Shown: piece after piece, positions 8,074 to 17,368 of the stretch
Numbering within the stretch: the stretch's first letter is position 1
Layout of the letters: each line of letters begins with the position of its first letter
NCBI RefSeq assembly: GCF_014596915.1
Contig: NZ_JACVWU010000002.1
Span: forward strand, 62,001 to 126,000
Reading direction: 5' to 3'
Length of the DNA: 64,000 bases
Source: Streptomyces sp. TRM68416
Lineage (GTDB): Bacteria; Actinomycetota; Actinomycetes; Streptomycetales; Streptomycetaceae
Made by a program: the position numbers and the translations under genes
The notes under the pieces: generated by a model
Database searches by the model: none
Told to the model about the DNA's origin: nothing
What the model saw: only the letters and a program-made list of their open reading frames with translations

Positions 8074-10410
8074 TTGCTGTCACGCAACCGAGCCAGACCC
8101 GCCCTGCTCACCGCCGTCGGCGCGGTCGCCGGCCTGGTGCTCGCCGGCCTGCCGGCCACCGTCTCGCACGCCGCCGACCAGGAGTCCTGCCGCCCCGACG
8201 GGCTGTACACCACACCCGGCGTCGACGTCCCCTACTGCACGGTCTACGACACCGACGGCCGGGAGAAGATGGGCGCCGACCACCAGCGCCGGGTGATCGG
8301 CTACTTCACCGGCTGGCGCACCGGCAAGGACGGCACGCCCGCCTATCTGGCCTCCGACATCCCCTGGGACAAGGTCACCCACCTCAACTACGCCTTCGCC
8401 CACGTCGACGGCTCGAACAAGATCTCCGTCGGGACGGACGGCGCGACCAACCCGGCGACCGGCATGACCTGGCCGGGCGTGAGCGGCGCCGAGATGGACC
8501 CCGGGTTCTCCTACAAGGGCCACTTCAACCTGCTCAACAAGTTCAAGAAGCAGCACCCGGACGTCAAGACGCTGATCTCGGTGGGCGGCTGGGCCGAGAC
8601 CGGCGGCTACTTCGCCGACGACGGCACCCGCGTGGACTCCGGCGGCTTCTACTCGATGGCCACCAACGCCGACGGCTCGGTCAACCGGGCCGGCATCGAC
8701 ACCTTCGCCGACTCGACCGTGGCCTTCCTCCGCAAGTACGGCTTCAACGGCGTCGACATCGACTACGAGTACCCGACGACCATGAAGGACGCGGGCAACC
8801 CGCTCGACTGGTCCCTCTCCAACGGACGCCGCGCGGGCCTGGTCAAGGGGTACGCGGTCCTGATGAAGACGCTGCGCGAGAAGCTCGACCGGGCGGGCGC
8901 GGCGGACGGCAGGCACTACCTGCTGACGGTCGCGGCACCGTCCTCCGGCTATCTGCTGCGCGGCATGGAGACCTTCCAGGTCCAGAAGTACCTGGACTAC
9001 GTCAACATCATGTCGTACGACCTGCACGGCGCCTGGAACGAGTACGTCGGCCCGAACGCCTCGCTCTTCGACGACGGCAAGGACGCCGAACTCGCCGCGG
9101 CGGGCGTGTACTCCACGTCCCAGTACGGCGGCATCGGCTACCTCAACACCGACTGGGCGTACCACTACTTCCGCGGTTCGATGCCGGCCGGCCGCATCAA
9201 CATCGGACTCCCCTACTACACCCGGGGGTTCAAGAACGTCACCGGCGGCACCGACGGGCTGTGGGGCAGGGCCCCGTCCACGAACTGTCCTGCCGGGTCC
9301 GGTCTGACCAAGTGCGGTGACGGCGCCAGTGGCATCGACAACCTCTGGCACGACCTCGACACCAACGGCAAGGAGTCGCCCGCGGGTTCGAACCCGATGT
9401 GGCACGCCAAGAACCTGGAGAAGGGCGTCGTCGGGGACTACGTGACCAAGTACGGCTTCCCCGCCGACACGCGGCTCACCGGCACCTACGCCCGCAAGTA
9501 CGACGCCACGCTGGTGGCGCCCTGGCTGTGGAACGCCGAGAAGAAGGTCTTCCTGTCCACCGAGGACGAGCAGTCGGTGAAGGCCAAGGCCGACTACGTC
9601 GTCGACAAGGGCATCGGCGGCACCATGGTGTGGGAGCTGGCCGGTGACTACGGCTGGAACGCGGCCAAGGGGCAGTACGAGCCGGGGTCCACGCTGACGA
9701 CCGCGATGTACGAGAAGTTCAAGTCGGCCGCCCCGTACGGCGCGCAGCGGTCGACGGTCGAGCTGCCGAGCCGGGCGCTGGACATCGACGTCGACTTCGG
9801 GCAGTTCCCGCTCGGCGACTCCAACTACCCGATCAGCCCCAAGCTGAAGATCACCAACAACACGTCGGCGACCCTGCCGGGCGGTACGGAGTTCCGGTTC
9901 GACTACGGCACCTCCGCTCCCGGCAACGCCAAGGACCAGTCCGGCTTCGGCACTTCGGTGATCCGCAGCGACCACACGGGGAGCAATGTCGGCGGGCTCA
10001 AGGGCGACTACCACCGCGTCTCGCTGAAGCTGCCGAGCTGGCAGACGCTGGCGCCGGGCGCCTCGGTGGAGTTGGACTTCGTGTACTACCTGCCGGTGTC
10101 GACGCCGTCGAACTGGACGGTGACGTTCGGCGGAACGACGTACGCGCTGGCCGGGGATCTGGCGCGGGGGACGACGGTGGTGGAGCCGGGGGGCTCGTCG
10201 CCTTCGCCGACGCCGACCGGCGGTGGGTCTCCTTCGCCGACGCCGACCGGCTCGTGCACGGACGCGGCGTGGAACGCGGATGTGGCGTACGGCGGAGGCA
10301 GCACGGTCTCCCACCAGGGGCACGCGTGGAAGGCCAAGTGGTGGACGAAGGGCGAGGAGCCCGGCACCACCGGTGAATGGGGTGTGTGGCAGGACCTCGG
10401 CGCCTGCTGA
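8074..10410 (+). CDS. Secreted GH18 chitinase with chitin-binding module
   Basis: This 778-residue extracellular chitinase begins with a signal peptide (about 1-33, ending SHAADQ). The GH18 barrel follows (about 70-550) with the signature GVDIDYEYP, whose proton donor is E232. The first position of the DxxDxDxE motif is Asn (FNGVDIDYE). Next is an Ig/Fn-like domain (about 560-700), a Ser-Pro-Thr linker made of two SPSPTPT copies, and a C-terminal CBM5/12 module with aromatic residues ([25 protein letters not shown]). The start is TTG 8074, seven bases after GAGAGG; no other in-frame start gives a signal peptide. It resembles from memory the S. coelicolor enzyme encoded beside the rib operon. 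Control by the dre-like repeats is likely. Confidence 0.95.
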   Translation: MLSRNRARPALLTAVGAVAGLVLAGLPATVSHAADQESCRPDGLYTTPGVDVPYCTVYDTDGREKMGADHQRRVIGYFTGWRTGKDGTPAYLASDIPWDKVTHLNYAFAHVDGSNKISVGTDGATNPATGMTWPGVSGAEMDPGFSYKGHFNLLNKFKKQHPDVKTLISVGGWAETGGYFADDGTRVDSGGFYSMATNADGSVNRAGIDTFADSTVAFLRKYGFNGVDIDYEYPTTMKDAGNPLDWSLSNGRRAGLVKGYAVLMKTLREKLDRAGAADGRHYLLTVAAPSSGYLLRGMETFQVQKYLDYVNIMSYDLHGAWNEYVGPNASLFDDGKDAELAAAGVYSTSQYGGIGYLNTDWAYHYFRGSMPAGRINIGLPYYTRGFKNVTGGTDGLWGRAPSTNCPAGSGLTKCGDGASGIDNLWHDLDTNGKESPAGSNPMWHAKNLEKGVVGDYVTKYGFPADTRLTGTYARKYDATLVAPWLWNAEKKVFLSTEDEQSVKAKADYVVDKGIGGTMVWELAGDYGWNAAKGQYEPGSTLTTAMYEKFKSAAPYGAQRSTVELPSRALDIDVDFGQFPLGDSNYPISPKLKITNNTSATLPGGTEFRFDYGTSAPGNAKDQSGFGTSVIRSDHTGSNVGGLKGDYHRVSLKLPSWQTLAPGASVELDFVYYLPVSTPSNWTVTFGGTTYALAGDLARGTTVVEPGGSSPSPTPTGGGSPSPTPTGSCTDAAWNADVAYGGGSTVSHQGHAWKAKWWTKGEEPGTTGEWGVWQDLGAC

Positions 10411-10597
10411 TCCCCTCCCCCCTATCGGCCCGGCGGCGGTGACGACGGCCCTTGCCCGCCGCCGGGTCTCTCAACTCCGGTTCGCATGCGCCGCCGGCCG
10501 GGTCGTCGGGGTGTCACGTTTCGCATGGGGTATTCCGTCCTGGCTGATGAAGGGCGCTCCGTCGGGGAGTGCCCGGCATGCAAAGGGGCTGAACACC

Positions 10598-11342
10598 ATG
10601 ACCACGATTCTGGTGACCGGCGGCACCGGTACCTTGGGCCGGCTCGTCACCGAGCGGCTGCGCGCGGACGGGCACGAGGTGCGGGTGCTCAGCCGGCACA
10701 CCCAGCCCCTACGCCGTTGACCTGCGGGCGGGCGGCAGGGGGCTGGACGCGGCCGTCGCGGGGGTGGAGACGATCGTGCACTGCGCGAGCTCGCCCCGGG
10801 GTGGCGACGAGGAGGCGGCGGCGCATCTGATCGCCGCGGCGCGGCAGGCGGGTGTGCGCCATCTGGTGTACATCTCGATCGTCGGCGTCGACCGGGTGCC
10901 GTTCGGCTACTACCGGAGCAAGCTCGCGGTGGAGAAGCTGGTCGAGGACTCCGGGCTGGGGTGGACGGTGCTGCGGGCGACGCAGTTCCACGATCTGCTG
11001 GTCCAGGTGTTCGCCGCGGTGGCCAAGTCGCCGGTGATGCCGTTGCCCGCGGGGGTGGCGGACCAGCCCGTGGAGGTCTCCGAGGTCGCGGACCGACTGG
11101 TGGAGCTGGCCCTGGGCGCGCCCGCGGGGCGGGTTCCGGACATGGCCGGGCCGGAGGTCCGTCCACTCGGCTCCCTGGCCCGCGCCTACCTCAAGGCGAC
11201 GGGGCGCAGGCGGGCGGTGGTCGGCGTACCGCTGGCCGGTCGGGCCTACCGTGCCTTCCGGGCGGGCGGGCACCTCGCCCCTGAACACGCGGTGGGGAAG
11301 GGGACGTTCGAGGAGTACCTGGCGGTACGCTTCGGCCGCTGA
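10598..11342 (+). pseudogene. NAD(P)-binding (NmrA/SDR-like) protein with a frameshift
   Basis: Frame 1 from ATG 10598 (AAGGGG ribosome binding site) encodes MTTILVTGGTGTLGRLVTER, a perfect Rossmann GxxGxxG start, and stops after about 40 residues. The next frame encodes the rest without an initiating context (VETIVHCASSPRGG, then RHLVYISIVGVDRVPFGYYRSK with the YxxxK pair). Removing one C from the CCCC at 10706-10709 joins the two into about 247 residues that read smoothly (QPYAVDLRAGGRG). The family is the NmrA-like/atypical SDR group that binds NAD(P)H. This is either a real inactivating frameshift or a one-base sequence error. The gene is convergent with the ROK regulator. Confidence 0.88.
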
Positions 11343-11425
11343 GCCCCGGGGGCGGACGGGCTTTCTCGCCCCCGCCGCCCCTACCCATTCCCGTCCTCCA
11401 GGGGCTGCCGCCCCTTCAACCCCGC

Positions 11426-11446
11426 CCAGGGGGCGCCGCCCCCTGG
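11426..11446. terminator. GC hairpin between convergent genes
   Basis: CCAGGGGGCG (11426-11435) pairs perfectly with CGCCCCCTGG (11437-11446) around one base. It lies between the stops of the frameshifted SDR gene and the ROK gene and could end transcription from either side. It belongs to a type of GC-rich intergenic hairpin common in Streptomyces. Confidence 0.55.
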
Positions 11447-11455
11447 ACCCCCGCT

Positions 11456-11524
11456 CCTCAAGCGCCGGAGGGGCTGAATTTCAGCGCCGGGCCTGGCCAC
11501 TTCAGCCCGTCCGGCGTTTGAGGA
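11456..11524. repeat. Extragenic inverted repeat (CTCAAGCGCCGG family)
   Basis: CCTCAAGCGCCGGAGGGGCTGAA (11456-11478, split here as CCTCAAGCGCCGG plus AGGGGCTGAA) is mirrored by TTCAGCCC plus GTCCGGCGTTTGAGGA (11501-11524). The two arms form a long imperfect stem with a 22-nt loop. This sequence type recurs in Streptomyces intergenic regions. Together with the hairpin just upstream it fills the 251-nt gap between convergent genes, so it probably acts as a bidirectional terminator. Confidence 0.65.
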
Positions 11525-11593
11525 CAAGGCCCGTTCAGGGCCGATGCGCGGGGCTGGGGGCGGCGGGGGCGAGGAAAGAAGGGCCGGAGCCCG

Positions 11594-12778
11594 TTAGCGT
11601 GCCGGGGGTGCGAACAGTTCCTCCTGTGCCCGGTCCCGGGCCGTCAGCAGGGCCCCGCGCAGCACCGCCCCGCCGCCCAACGTACTGGCCCGCACCTCCG
11701 TCGGCAGGGGGGACATCCGGCCCAGCCGGTCCTGGACACGCGCCGCCAGCGCCTCGCCGCCCGCCCGGCCGATCTCCCCCGCCAGCACCACGCACCCGGG
11801 ATCCAGTACCGAGGTCACCGCGGCCGCGCCGAGTACCAGCCGGTCCGCCAGCGCGTCGAGGAAGTCGCCGAAGGACGGGTCGGCGACCGCCGCCCGTACC
11901 AGCGCCGCCGCATGCGGCTCCCCCGCCACCGCCGGCGCCGTCACCCCGTACTCCCCCGCCAGCACCGCCACCGCCGCCGCCCCGACGAGGGAGTGGAATC
12001 CCCCGTCGCAGTCGTGCGCCGAGGGCAGCCCGGTCGTCCCGGGCACCGGCAGGAACCCGATCTCGCCGGTGCCGCCCGAGGCACCGCGGCGCAGGGTGCC
12101 GTCGAGGACGACCGCCGCGCCCACCCCGAGCCCCAGCCAGAGCAGTACGAACGTGTCCCGGTCCTGCGCGACCCCGTCCCGCTGCTCCGCCAGGGCCGCG
12201 AGGTTGGTCTCGTTCTCCACGCTCACCCGCGCCTGCGGCAGCCGTTCCTGGAGGGCGGCGACCAGGCGGCGGTGCCACTCGGGCAGGCTCGTGGAGCGCC
12301 GGAGTTCACCCGTCGCCGGGTCGATGAGGCCGGGCGCACCGATGCCGACGGTGTGCAGCCGGTCCACGCCGGCCTCCTTGGCCGCCCGCTCGACCAGCGC
12401 CACCGCCTGCTCGACCGCCGACCCGGTCCCGGAGTCGCCGGTGATCGGCGCGGACGCCTCGGCGAGCACCTCGCCGACCAGGTCGGACACGACGACGGCG
12501 ACGCCCTCGGTGCGGACGTCGAGGGCGGCGAGATGGGCGCGGTCGGCGACGATGCCGTAGAGCTTGGCGTTGGGGCCGCGGCGCTGTTCGCCCGATTCGC
12601 CGACCACCGTGATGAGCCCGGCGGCGGTGAGACGTTCGACGAGGTCGGCGACGCTCGGCCGGGACAGGCCGGTCAGTTGCTTCAGCCGGGCCGCCGTCAG
12701 CGGGCCCTCCTGCTGGAGCAGGCGCAGGGCGAGGCGGTCGTTGATGGCCCGGGCGGTGCTGGGGGATGCGGGCGGCAT
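11594..12778 (-). CDS. ROK-family transcriptional repressor
   Basis: The 394-residue protein has an N-terminal winged helix (about 20-80; LTAARLKQLTGLSRPSVADLVERLTAAGLI) and a ROK sugar-kinase-like domain (about 90-385). The ROK signature near residue 140 reads GIGAPGLIDPATGEL, with ENETNLAALAEQ and the glycine-rich GASGGTGEIGFLP downstream. The zinc cluster typical of sugar-sensing ROK proteins is not obvious: I see only the CDGGFHSLVG region. It is divergent from an MFS transporter gene, with a perfect palindrome between them, so it probably represses that gene and itself. Effector unknown, probably a sugar or sugar-like molecule. Confidence 0.92.
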   Translation of the reverse strand: MPPASPSTARAINDRLALRLLQQEGPLTAARLKQLTGLSRPSVADLVERLTAAGLITVVGESGEQRRGPNAKLYGIVADRAHLAALDVRTEGVAVVVSDLVGEVLAEASAPITGDSGTGSAVEQAVALVERAAKEAGVDRLHTVGIGAPGLIDPATGELRRSTSLPEWHRRLVAALQERLPQARVSVENETNLAALAEQRDGVAQDRDTFVLLWLGLGVGAAVVLDGTLRRGASGGTGEIGFLPVPGTTGLPSAHDCDGGFHSLVGAAAVAVLAGEYGVTAPAVAGEPHAAALVRAAVADPSFGDFLDALADRLVLGAAAVTSVLDPGCVVLAGEIGRAGGEALAARVQDRLGRMSPLPTEVRASTLGGGAVLRGALLTARDRAQEELFAPPAR

Positions 12779-12837
12779 GCCGGGATCCTTCCAGATCGGC
12801 AGGGCCGTGCGGTCCGCGGCCCTTCAGAAACCCCTAT

Positions 12838-12860
12838 CTATCAGGCAGGGTTCCTGATAG
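12838..12860. promoter_or_regulatory. Palindromic operator between ROK and MFS genes
   Basis: CTATCAGG (12838-12845) and CCTGATAG (12853-12860) are perfect 8-bp arms around a 7-nt spacer CAGGGTT. This AT-richer patch stands out in the 135-nt divergent intergenic space and has the shape of a ROK-type operator. Binding is inferred from position and symmetry. Confidence 0.7.
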
Positions 12861-12913
12861 TTTACGCCGACAGGCCGCAGGTGCCAGGACGGGGCACGGG
12901 GAGGGACCGGAGA

Positions 12914-14125
12914 ATGAGTGAAGTGGGGTACGACGCACACGAGGTGCGGCGGGCGCGGTACGCCGTGGCCGCCGTGTTCGCCGTGCACGGCGCGGTGACC
13001 GGCTCGTTCGCGACCCGGGTGCCGTGGATCCAGGACCACGCCTCGGTGAGCGCGGGCCAACTGGGCCTCGCCCTGGCCTTCCCCGCGCTCGGCGCGTCGG
13101 TGGCGATGCCGCTCGCGGGCGGGATCAGCCACCGCTTCGGCGCCCGCAACGCCCTGCGCGGCCTGATCGCCCTGTGGACGCTGGCGCTCGTCCTGCCGTC
13201 CCTGGCCCCGAACCTGCTCACCCTCTGCCTGGCCCTGTTCACTTTCGGCGCCACCGCCGGCATGGCGGACGTGGCGATGAACGCCCTCGGCGTCGAGGTC
13301 GAGAACCGCCTCGGCCGGTCGATCATGTCCGGCCTGCACGGCATGTGGAGCGCCGGCGCCGTGCTCGGCTCGCTCGGCGGCACGCTCGCCGCCCACCTGG
13401 GCGCGGACGCCCGCCTGCACCACGCGCTGGCGGCCGCCGTCCTGACCGTCCTCGGCGTGACCGCGTCCACCTGGGTGCTCGACCTTCAGCCGACCCAGGG
13501 CGAGGAGCCTCCGCCGCGGTTCGCCCTGCCGCCCCGCTCCGCGCTGCTGATCGGCGCGGTCGGGTTCTGCGCGGTGTTCGCGGAAGGGGCCAGCCTGGAC
13601 TGGTCGGCCGTCTATCTGCGTGACCAACTGGACAGTTCGGCGGGTCTCGCGGCCGCGTGCACGACCGGCTTCACGCTCACCATGGCGGTGGCCCGGCTCG
13701 CGGGCGACAAGGTGGTGGACCGCTACGGCGCCGTCCGCACGGTCCGCCTCGGCGGCGTCCTCGCCGCGGCCGGCGGTCTGCTGATCGTCACGGCCGGCCA
13801 TCCCGCGGTGGCGATGACCGGGTTCGGTCTGATGGGTCTGGGCATCGCGGTGGTCGTCCCGCTGTGCTTCGCGGCGGCGGGCCGCAGCGGCCCCAACCCC
13901 AGTCAGGCCATCGCGGGCGTCGCGACCATCACGTACACCTCGGGCCTGGTCGCCCCGAGCGCGATCGGCGGGCTGGCCCAGCTGACCAGCCTGGTGGTGT
14001 CGTTCGCCCTGGTCACGCTGCTGTCGTGCGGGCTCGCCGCGTTCGCGGGCGTGCTGCGCAAGGCCGACCGCGACCGGCCGACGATCAGCCGCCCGGACGC
14101 AGCAGTCCCCGACCCACGGCCCTGA
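12914..14125 (+). CDS. MFS transporter
   Basis: The 403-residue protein has about twelve hydrophobic segments. The MFS loop after TM2 is diverged (AGGISHRFGARNALRG) and the corresponding second-half loop is ARLAGDKVVDRYG. The ATG at 12914 is preceded by GGAGA, and longer in-frame extensions are shadows of the ROK gene. Divergence from the ROK repressor across a palindrome suggests sugar or metabolite transport. The family resembles YbjJ/FucP-like actinobacterial exporters, and direction of transport is unknown. Its 3' end overlaps the thioesterase gene on the other strand by 41 nt. Confidence 0.88.
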   Translation: MSEVGYDAHEVRRARYAVAAVFAVHGAVTGSFATRVPWIQDHASVSAGQLGLALAFPALGASVAMPLAGGISHRFGARNALRGLIALWTLALVLPSLAPNLLTLCLALFTFGATAGMADVAMNALGVEVENRLGRSIMSGLHGMWSAGAVLGSLGGTLAAHLGADARLHHALAAAVLTVLGVTASTWVLDLQPTQGEEPPPRFALPPRSALLIGAVGFCAVFAEGASLDWSAVYLRDQLDSSAGLAAACTTGFTLTMAVARLAGDKVVDRYGAVRTVRLGGVLAAAGGLLIVTAGHPAVAMTGFGLMGLGIAVVVPLCFAAAGRSGPNPSQAIAGVATITYTSGLVAPSAIGGLAQLTSLVVSFALVTLLSCGLAAFAGVLRKADRDRPTISRPDAAVPDPRP

Positions 14126-14543
14126 ACTCCTCGCTCCACGGCGCGGGCCGGAGCGTGGCGGCGTCCAGCCGGACCAGCACCCGGGCGCCCCGCGCGTACG
14201 TCACCGCGCCGTCCGCCGAGCAGAAGCGGAAGCCGTAGGTCAGGCCGGTGGTGCCGAGCCGCTCCAGCCACAGGTGCACGGCGTACGGGCCGGGCCTGGT
14301 CACCGGGGCCTCGTAGGTGATCCGCAGTTCCTTCACCGCGTTGCAGGCGTCGCCGGCCGCCGCCCAGTCGCCCTCGAAGCGGAAGCCGTGCTCCTGCCAG
14401 AGGCCGGCCCAGGCCCGCTCCACCATCACCGGGTACCGGGCGTTGTGCAGCAGCCCGAGCGCGTCGAGGTCGTCGAAGTGGACGGTGACGGGGACGAGCC
14501 GGCCGCAGGCCGGGGCGGGGGCGGTGGGCGCTTCGGCGGTCAC
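14085..14543 (-). CDS. Acyl-CoA thioesterase (4HBT hot-dog fold)
   Basis: The 152-residue protein carries the 4-hydroxybenzoyl-CoA thioesterase pattern: VTVHFDDLDALGLLHNARYPVMVERA, with the conserved Asp in FDDLD followed by H-N-x-x-Y. The later strands ELRITYEAPV and LTYGFRFCSADGAV complete a hot-dog fold. It hydrolyses an acyl-CoA thioester in the cytoplasm; the substrate is unknown. GTG 14543 is chosen because AGGAG lies seven bases upstream and the protein then has the normal family length. It overlaps the 3' end of the MFS gene convergently. Confidence 0.88.
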   Translation of the reverse strand: MTAEAPTAPAPACGRLVPVTVHFDDLDALGLLHNARYPVMVERAWAGLWQEHGFRFEGDWAAAGDACNAVKELRITYEAPVTRPGPYAVHLWLERLGTTGLTYGFRFCSADGAVTYARGARVLVRLDAATLRPAPWSEEFRAVGRGLLRPGG

Positions 14544-14661
14544 GGTGGTGCTCCTGGGGCGTATGAGATGACTGCACCCCATCCTAAGCGGACGCTCAGC
14601 ATCCCTTTTCACCCCCGACAATGGTCCGGACACGCACGCACGACCGAAAGCGAACCGCACC

Positions 14662-16041
14662 ATGGATCTTGGCGTCCGCTGGAAACTGCACGGCGACGGA
14701 CGCACCCCGGCGCCCGGCGCGGTGGTCCGGCCCGACGAACGGCTCTCCTGGCCGCGCACGGCCGGGCTCGGCGCCCAGCACGTGGTGGCCATGTTCGGGG
14801 CCTCTTTCGTGGCGCCGGTCCTGATGGGCCTGGACCCCAACCTCGCGATCATGATGTCCGGTGTCGCGACCGTCGTCTTCCTGCTGGCCACCCGGGGCCG
14901 GGTGCCCAGCTATCTGGGCTGCTCCCTGTCGTTCGTGGGCGTCGCCGCCGTCATCCGCGCGCAAGGGGGCAGCAGCGCGACCGTGACCGGCGCGGTCTTC
15001 GTCGTCGGCGCCGCGCTGTTCCTGGTGGGCCTCGCCGTCCGGCGGTTCGGGGCGCGGATCATCCACGCGACGATGCCGCCGATCGTCACCGGCGCGGTCG
15101 TGATGCTGATCGGCTTCAACCTCGCCCCGGTGACCGCCGCGACCTACTGGCCGCAGGACCAGTGGACGGCCCTGCTGGTGATGCTCTTCACCGGTCTGGC
15201 CGTCGTCTGCCTGCGCGGCTTCTTCTCCCGGATCGCGATCTTCCTGGGCCTGGTCTTCGGCTACGGCATCTCCTGGGCCTTCGACCGGATCTTCGGGCAG
15301 ATCCACTCCGTCGACGCGAGCGGCAAGGTCACCGACCACTGGCGCCTGGACCTCTCCGGCGTCGGCCAGGCGGACTGGATCGGCCTGCCGACGTTGCACG
15401 GCCCGTCCTTCGAGTGGTCGGCGATCCTGGTCGCGCTGCCCGTCGTCATCGCCCTGGTCGCCGAGAACGCCGGACACGTCAAGGCCGTCGGCGAGATGAC
15501 CGGCGACAACCTGGACGGCAGGCTCGGCACGGCGATCTCCGCCGACGGCGTCGGCTCCATGCTCTCCACCGCGGTCGGCGGCCCGCCCAACACCACCTAC
15601 TCCGAGAACATCGGCGTGATGGCCGCGACCCGCGTCTACTCCACGGCCGCCTACTGGGCCGCCGCCGGCTTCGCCCTCCTCTTCGGCCTGTGCCCGAAGT
15701 TCGGCGCGGTCGTGGCCGCGATCCCGGGCGGCGTCCTCGGCGGCATCACCGTCATCCTCTACGGCATGATCGGCCTGCTCGGCGCCCAGATCTGGATCAA
15801 CGCCGAGGTCGACCTGCGCAACCCGCTCAACCTGGTACCGGCCGCCGCGGGCATCATCATCGGCGTCGGCAACGTCACCATGGAGTTCACCGACACCTTC
15901 GAGCTGAGCGGCATCGCCCTGGGCACCCTGGTCGTCATCACCGGCTACCACGCCCTGCGCGCCTTCGCCCCGGCCCACCTCAAGACCCAGGAGCCGCTCC
16001 TGGACGAGGGCACGTCCTCCTACGACGAGGCGAAGCCCTAG
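14662..16041 (+). CDS. NCS2 uracil/xanthine permease (UraA-like)
   Basis: This 459-residue transporter of the NCS2 (nucleobase:cation symporter-2) family has about fourteen hydrophobic segments. Diagnostic motifs are the start AGLGAQHVVAMFGASFVAPV, the TM8-9 stretch ALVAENAGHVKAVGEMTGDNLD, and VGGPPNTTYSENIGVMAATRVYS, which matches the uracil permease pattern closely. It imports a nucleobase (most likely uracil) with protons across the cytoplasmic membrane. It lies far from the pyrimidine cluster of this window but serves the same pool by salvage. I see no good ribosome binding site before ATG 14662. Confidence 0.93.
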   Translation: MDLGVRWKLHGDGRTPAPGAVVRPDERLSWPRTAGLGAQHVVAMFGASFVAPVLMGLDPNLAIMMSGVATVVFLLATRGRVPSYLGCSLSFVGVAAVIRAQGGSSATVTGAVFVVGAALFLVGLAVRRFGARIIHATMPPIVTGAVVMLIGFNLAPVTAATYWPQDQWTALLVMLFTGLAVVCLRGFFSRIAIFLGLVFGYGISWAFDRIFGQIHSVDASGKVTDHWRLDLSGVGQADWIGLPTLHGPSFEWSAILVALPVVIALVAENAGHVKAVGEMTGDNLDGRLGTAISADGVGSMLSTAVGGPPNTTYSENIGVMAATRVYSTAAYWAAAGFALLFGLCPKFGAVVAAIPGGVLGGITVILYGMIGLLGAQIWINAEVDLRNPLNLVPAAAGIIIGVGNVTMEFTDTFELSGIALGTLVVITGYHALRAFAPAHLKTQEPLLDEGTSSYDEAKP

Positions 16042-16071
16042 GCGGCTACGGCGACCAGGTCGTCGTACGCC

Positions 16072-17268
16072 CTACGGCGAGGCCAAGTCGTAGGCGTACG
16101 ACGGGCTGAACGTCCCCGGCGTCCCCTTGCAGCCGTCGGACTCCCCCGGCAGCTTGATCCACAGGTAGCCGTCGATCCGGGCCTCCCCGGTGCTCAGGGT
16201 GGGCGCCCGGCCGACCTTCCGTCCGGCGGGGTCGCACCACTCGCCGTCGGCCGGGGCGCCGTTGCCGTTGCGGCTGGTGTCGACGACGGCACCGAGGGAG
16301 GCGGGGCCGCCGAGGGCGTCGAGGACCTGTCGGTCGTAGGCGACCTCGTCGGCCGTGGTGTGGAAGTTGGAGACGTTGCTGAAGATGCCGTCGGAGGACG
16401 CGGCCGACGCGGCGCCCGCCTGCTTCAGCCAGCCCGCCTGCTTGCCGGGCGCGTGCCACCCGGAGTGCCCGGCGTCGTAGTACACGCGCGCCCTGGGGTT
16501 GGCGGCCTTCAGGACGCGCCCGGCGCGGGCCAGTGAGGCGAAGCGGTCGGCCCGCCCGGCGCCGGAGAGGCAGTCGGCCTGGGCGACCGAGTCGGGCTCC
16601 AGCACGACGATGACGTCGCCGGAGCCCAGCCCGGCGGCGAAGCGGTCGATCCAGTCGTCGTAGGCGCCGAGGTCGGGCGCCCCGCCCTGGCTGGCCCCGC
16701 CGCAGTCGCGGTCGGGGATCGCGTACGCCACGACGACGGGCACCCGGCCCTGCGCCGCGCCGCCCGAGGTGACCGCGCGGACCCGGGCCGTGATGGTGTC
16801 CGGCGTGAAGTCGGCGAACCACACGGCGGCCGGGTGGGCGGCGATCCGGGACTGTATGACCCCGTGGCGCGGGTCGCCGGGGTTGTCGCGGACCCAGTCG
16901 AGGACCTGGGACGCGGAGTGGCGGTACAGGCGCGTGGACACGGCGGCCGTGTGCCGCTCGCGCTCGGTCCGGGACGGCGAGGGCGACGGCGAGGGCGAGG
17001 CGGACGCCTCCGGCTTCCTCTTCGTCCGCGTCGGCGAGGGCGACTCGGTGACCGACGGGGACGGCGGCGGCACCACCGGCAGCGACTCAAGGCGCGGTGA
17101 GTACGTCACGTCGGGCCGGGCGTCGTCCGAGCCCCGCTCCTCGTCGAGCGCATGGATCATCCCGGACGCGGTGCCGACGGCGACCACCACGGAGGCCGCC
17201 GCGACCATGGCGGCGCGCCGACGCCGGGATCTGCGTACTGCACGACGCTGGACACGTGAGCCGGCCAC
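16072..17268 (-). CDS. Secreted glycoside hydrolase family 6 (cellulase-like)
   Basis: This 398-residue protein starts with an Arg-rich stretch and a hydrophobic signal/anchor (about 20-40), then a Ser-Pro-Thr linker (SPSPSPSPSRTE), then a GH6 domain (about 110-395). GH6 motifs are IPDRDCGGASQGG (catalytic acid D188), VIVVLEPDS (D226), YYDAGHSGWHAPGKQAGWL, DTSRNGNGA and a final LWIKLPGESDGC. These indicate an inverting beta-1,4-glucanase acting outside the cell. I chose GTG 17268 because GGAGGGGGA precedes it; GTG 17289 would add seven residues. The SPSPTPT-type linker recalls the chitinase of this window. Confidence 0.93.
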   Translation of the reverse strand: MAGSRVQRRAVRRSRRRRAAMVAAASVVVAVGTASGMIHALDEERGSDDARPDVTYSPRLESLPVVPPPSPSVTESPSPTRTKRKPEASASPSPSPSPSRTERERHTAAVSTRLYRHSASQVLDWVRDNPGDPRHGVIQSRIAAHPAAVWFADFTPDTITARVRAVTSGGAAQGRVPVVVAYAIPDRDCGGASQGGAPDLGAYDDWIDRFAAGLGSGDVIVVLEPDSVAQADCLSGAGRADRFASLARAGRVLKAANPRARVYYDAGHSGWHAPGKQAGWLKQAGAASAASSDGIFSNVSNFHTTADEVAYDRQVLDALGGPASLGAVVDTSRNGNGAPADGEWCDPAGRKVGRAPTLSTGEARIDGYLWIKLPGESDGCKGTPGTFSPSYAYDLASP

Positions 17269-17368
17269 GCCGGTTTCCCCCTCCCCCACGACGGGCGCGT
17301 TCCCCCGTTCTGGGGAAGCGTCGGGCCCGCCGTCACTCCGGTCACCCTAAAGCTGGGACTCTGCCCCC

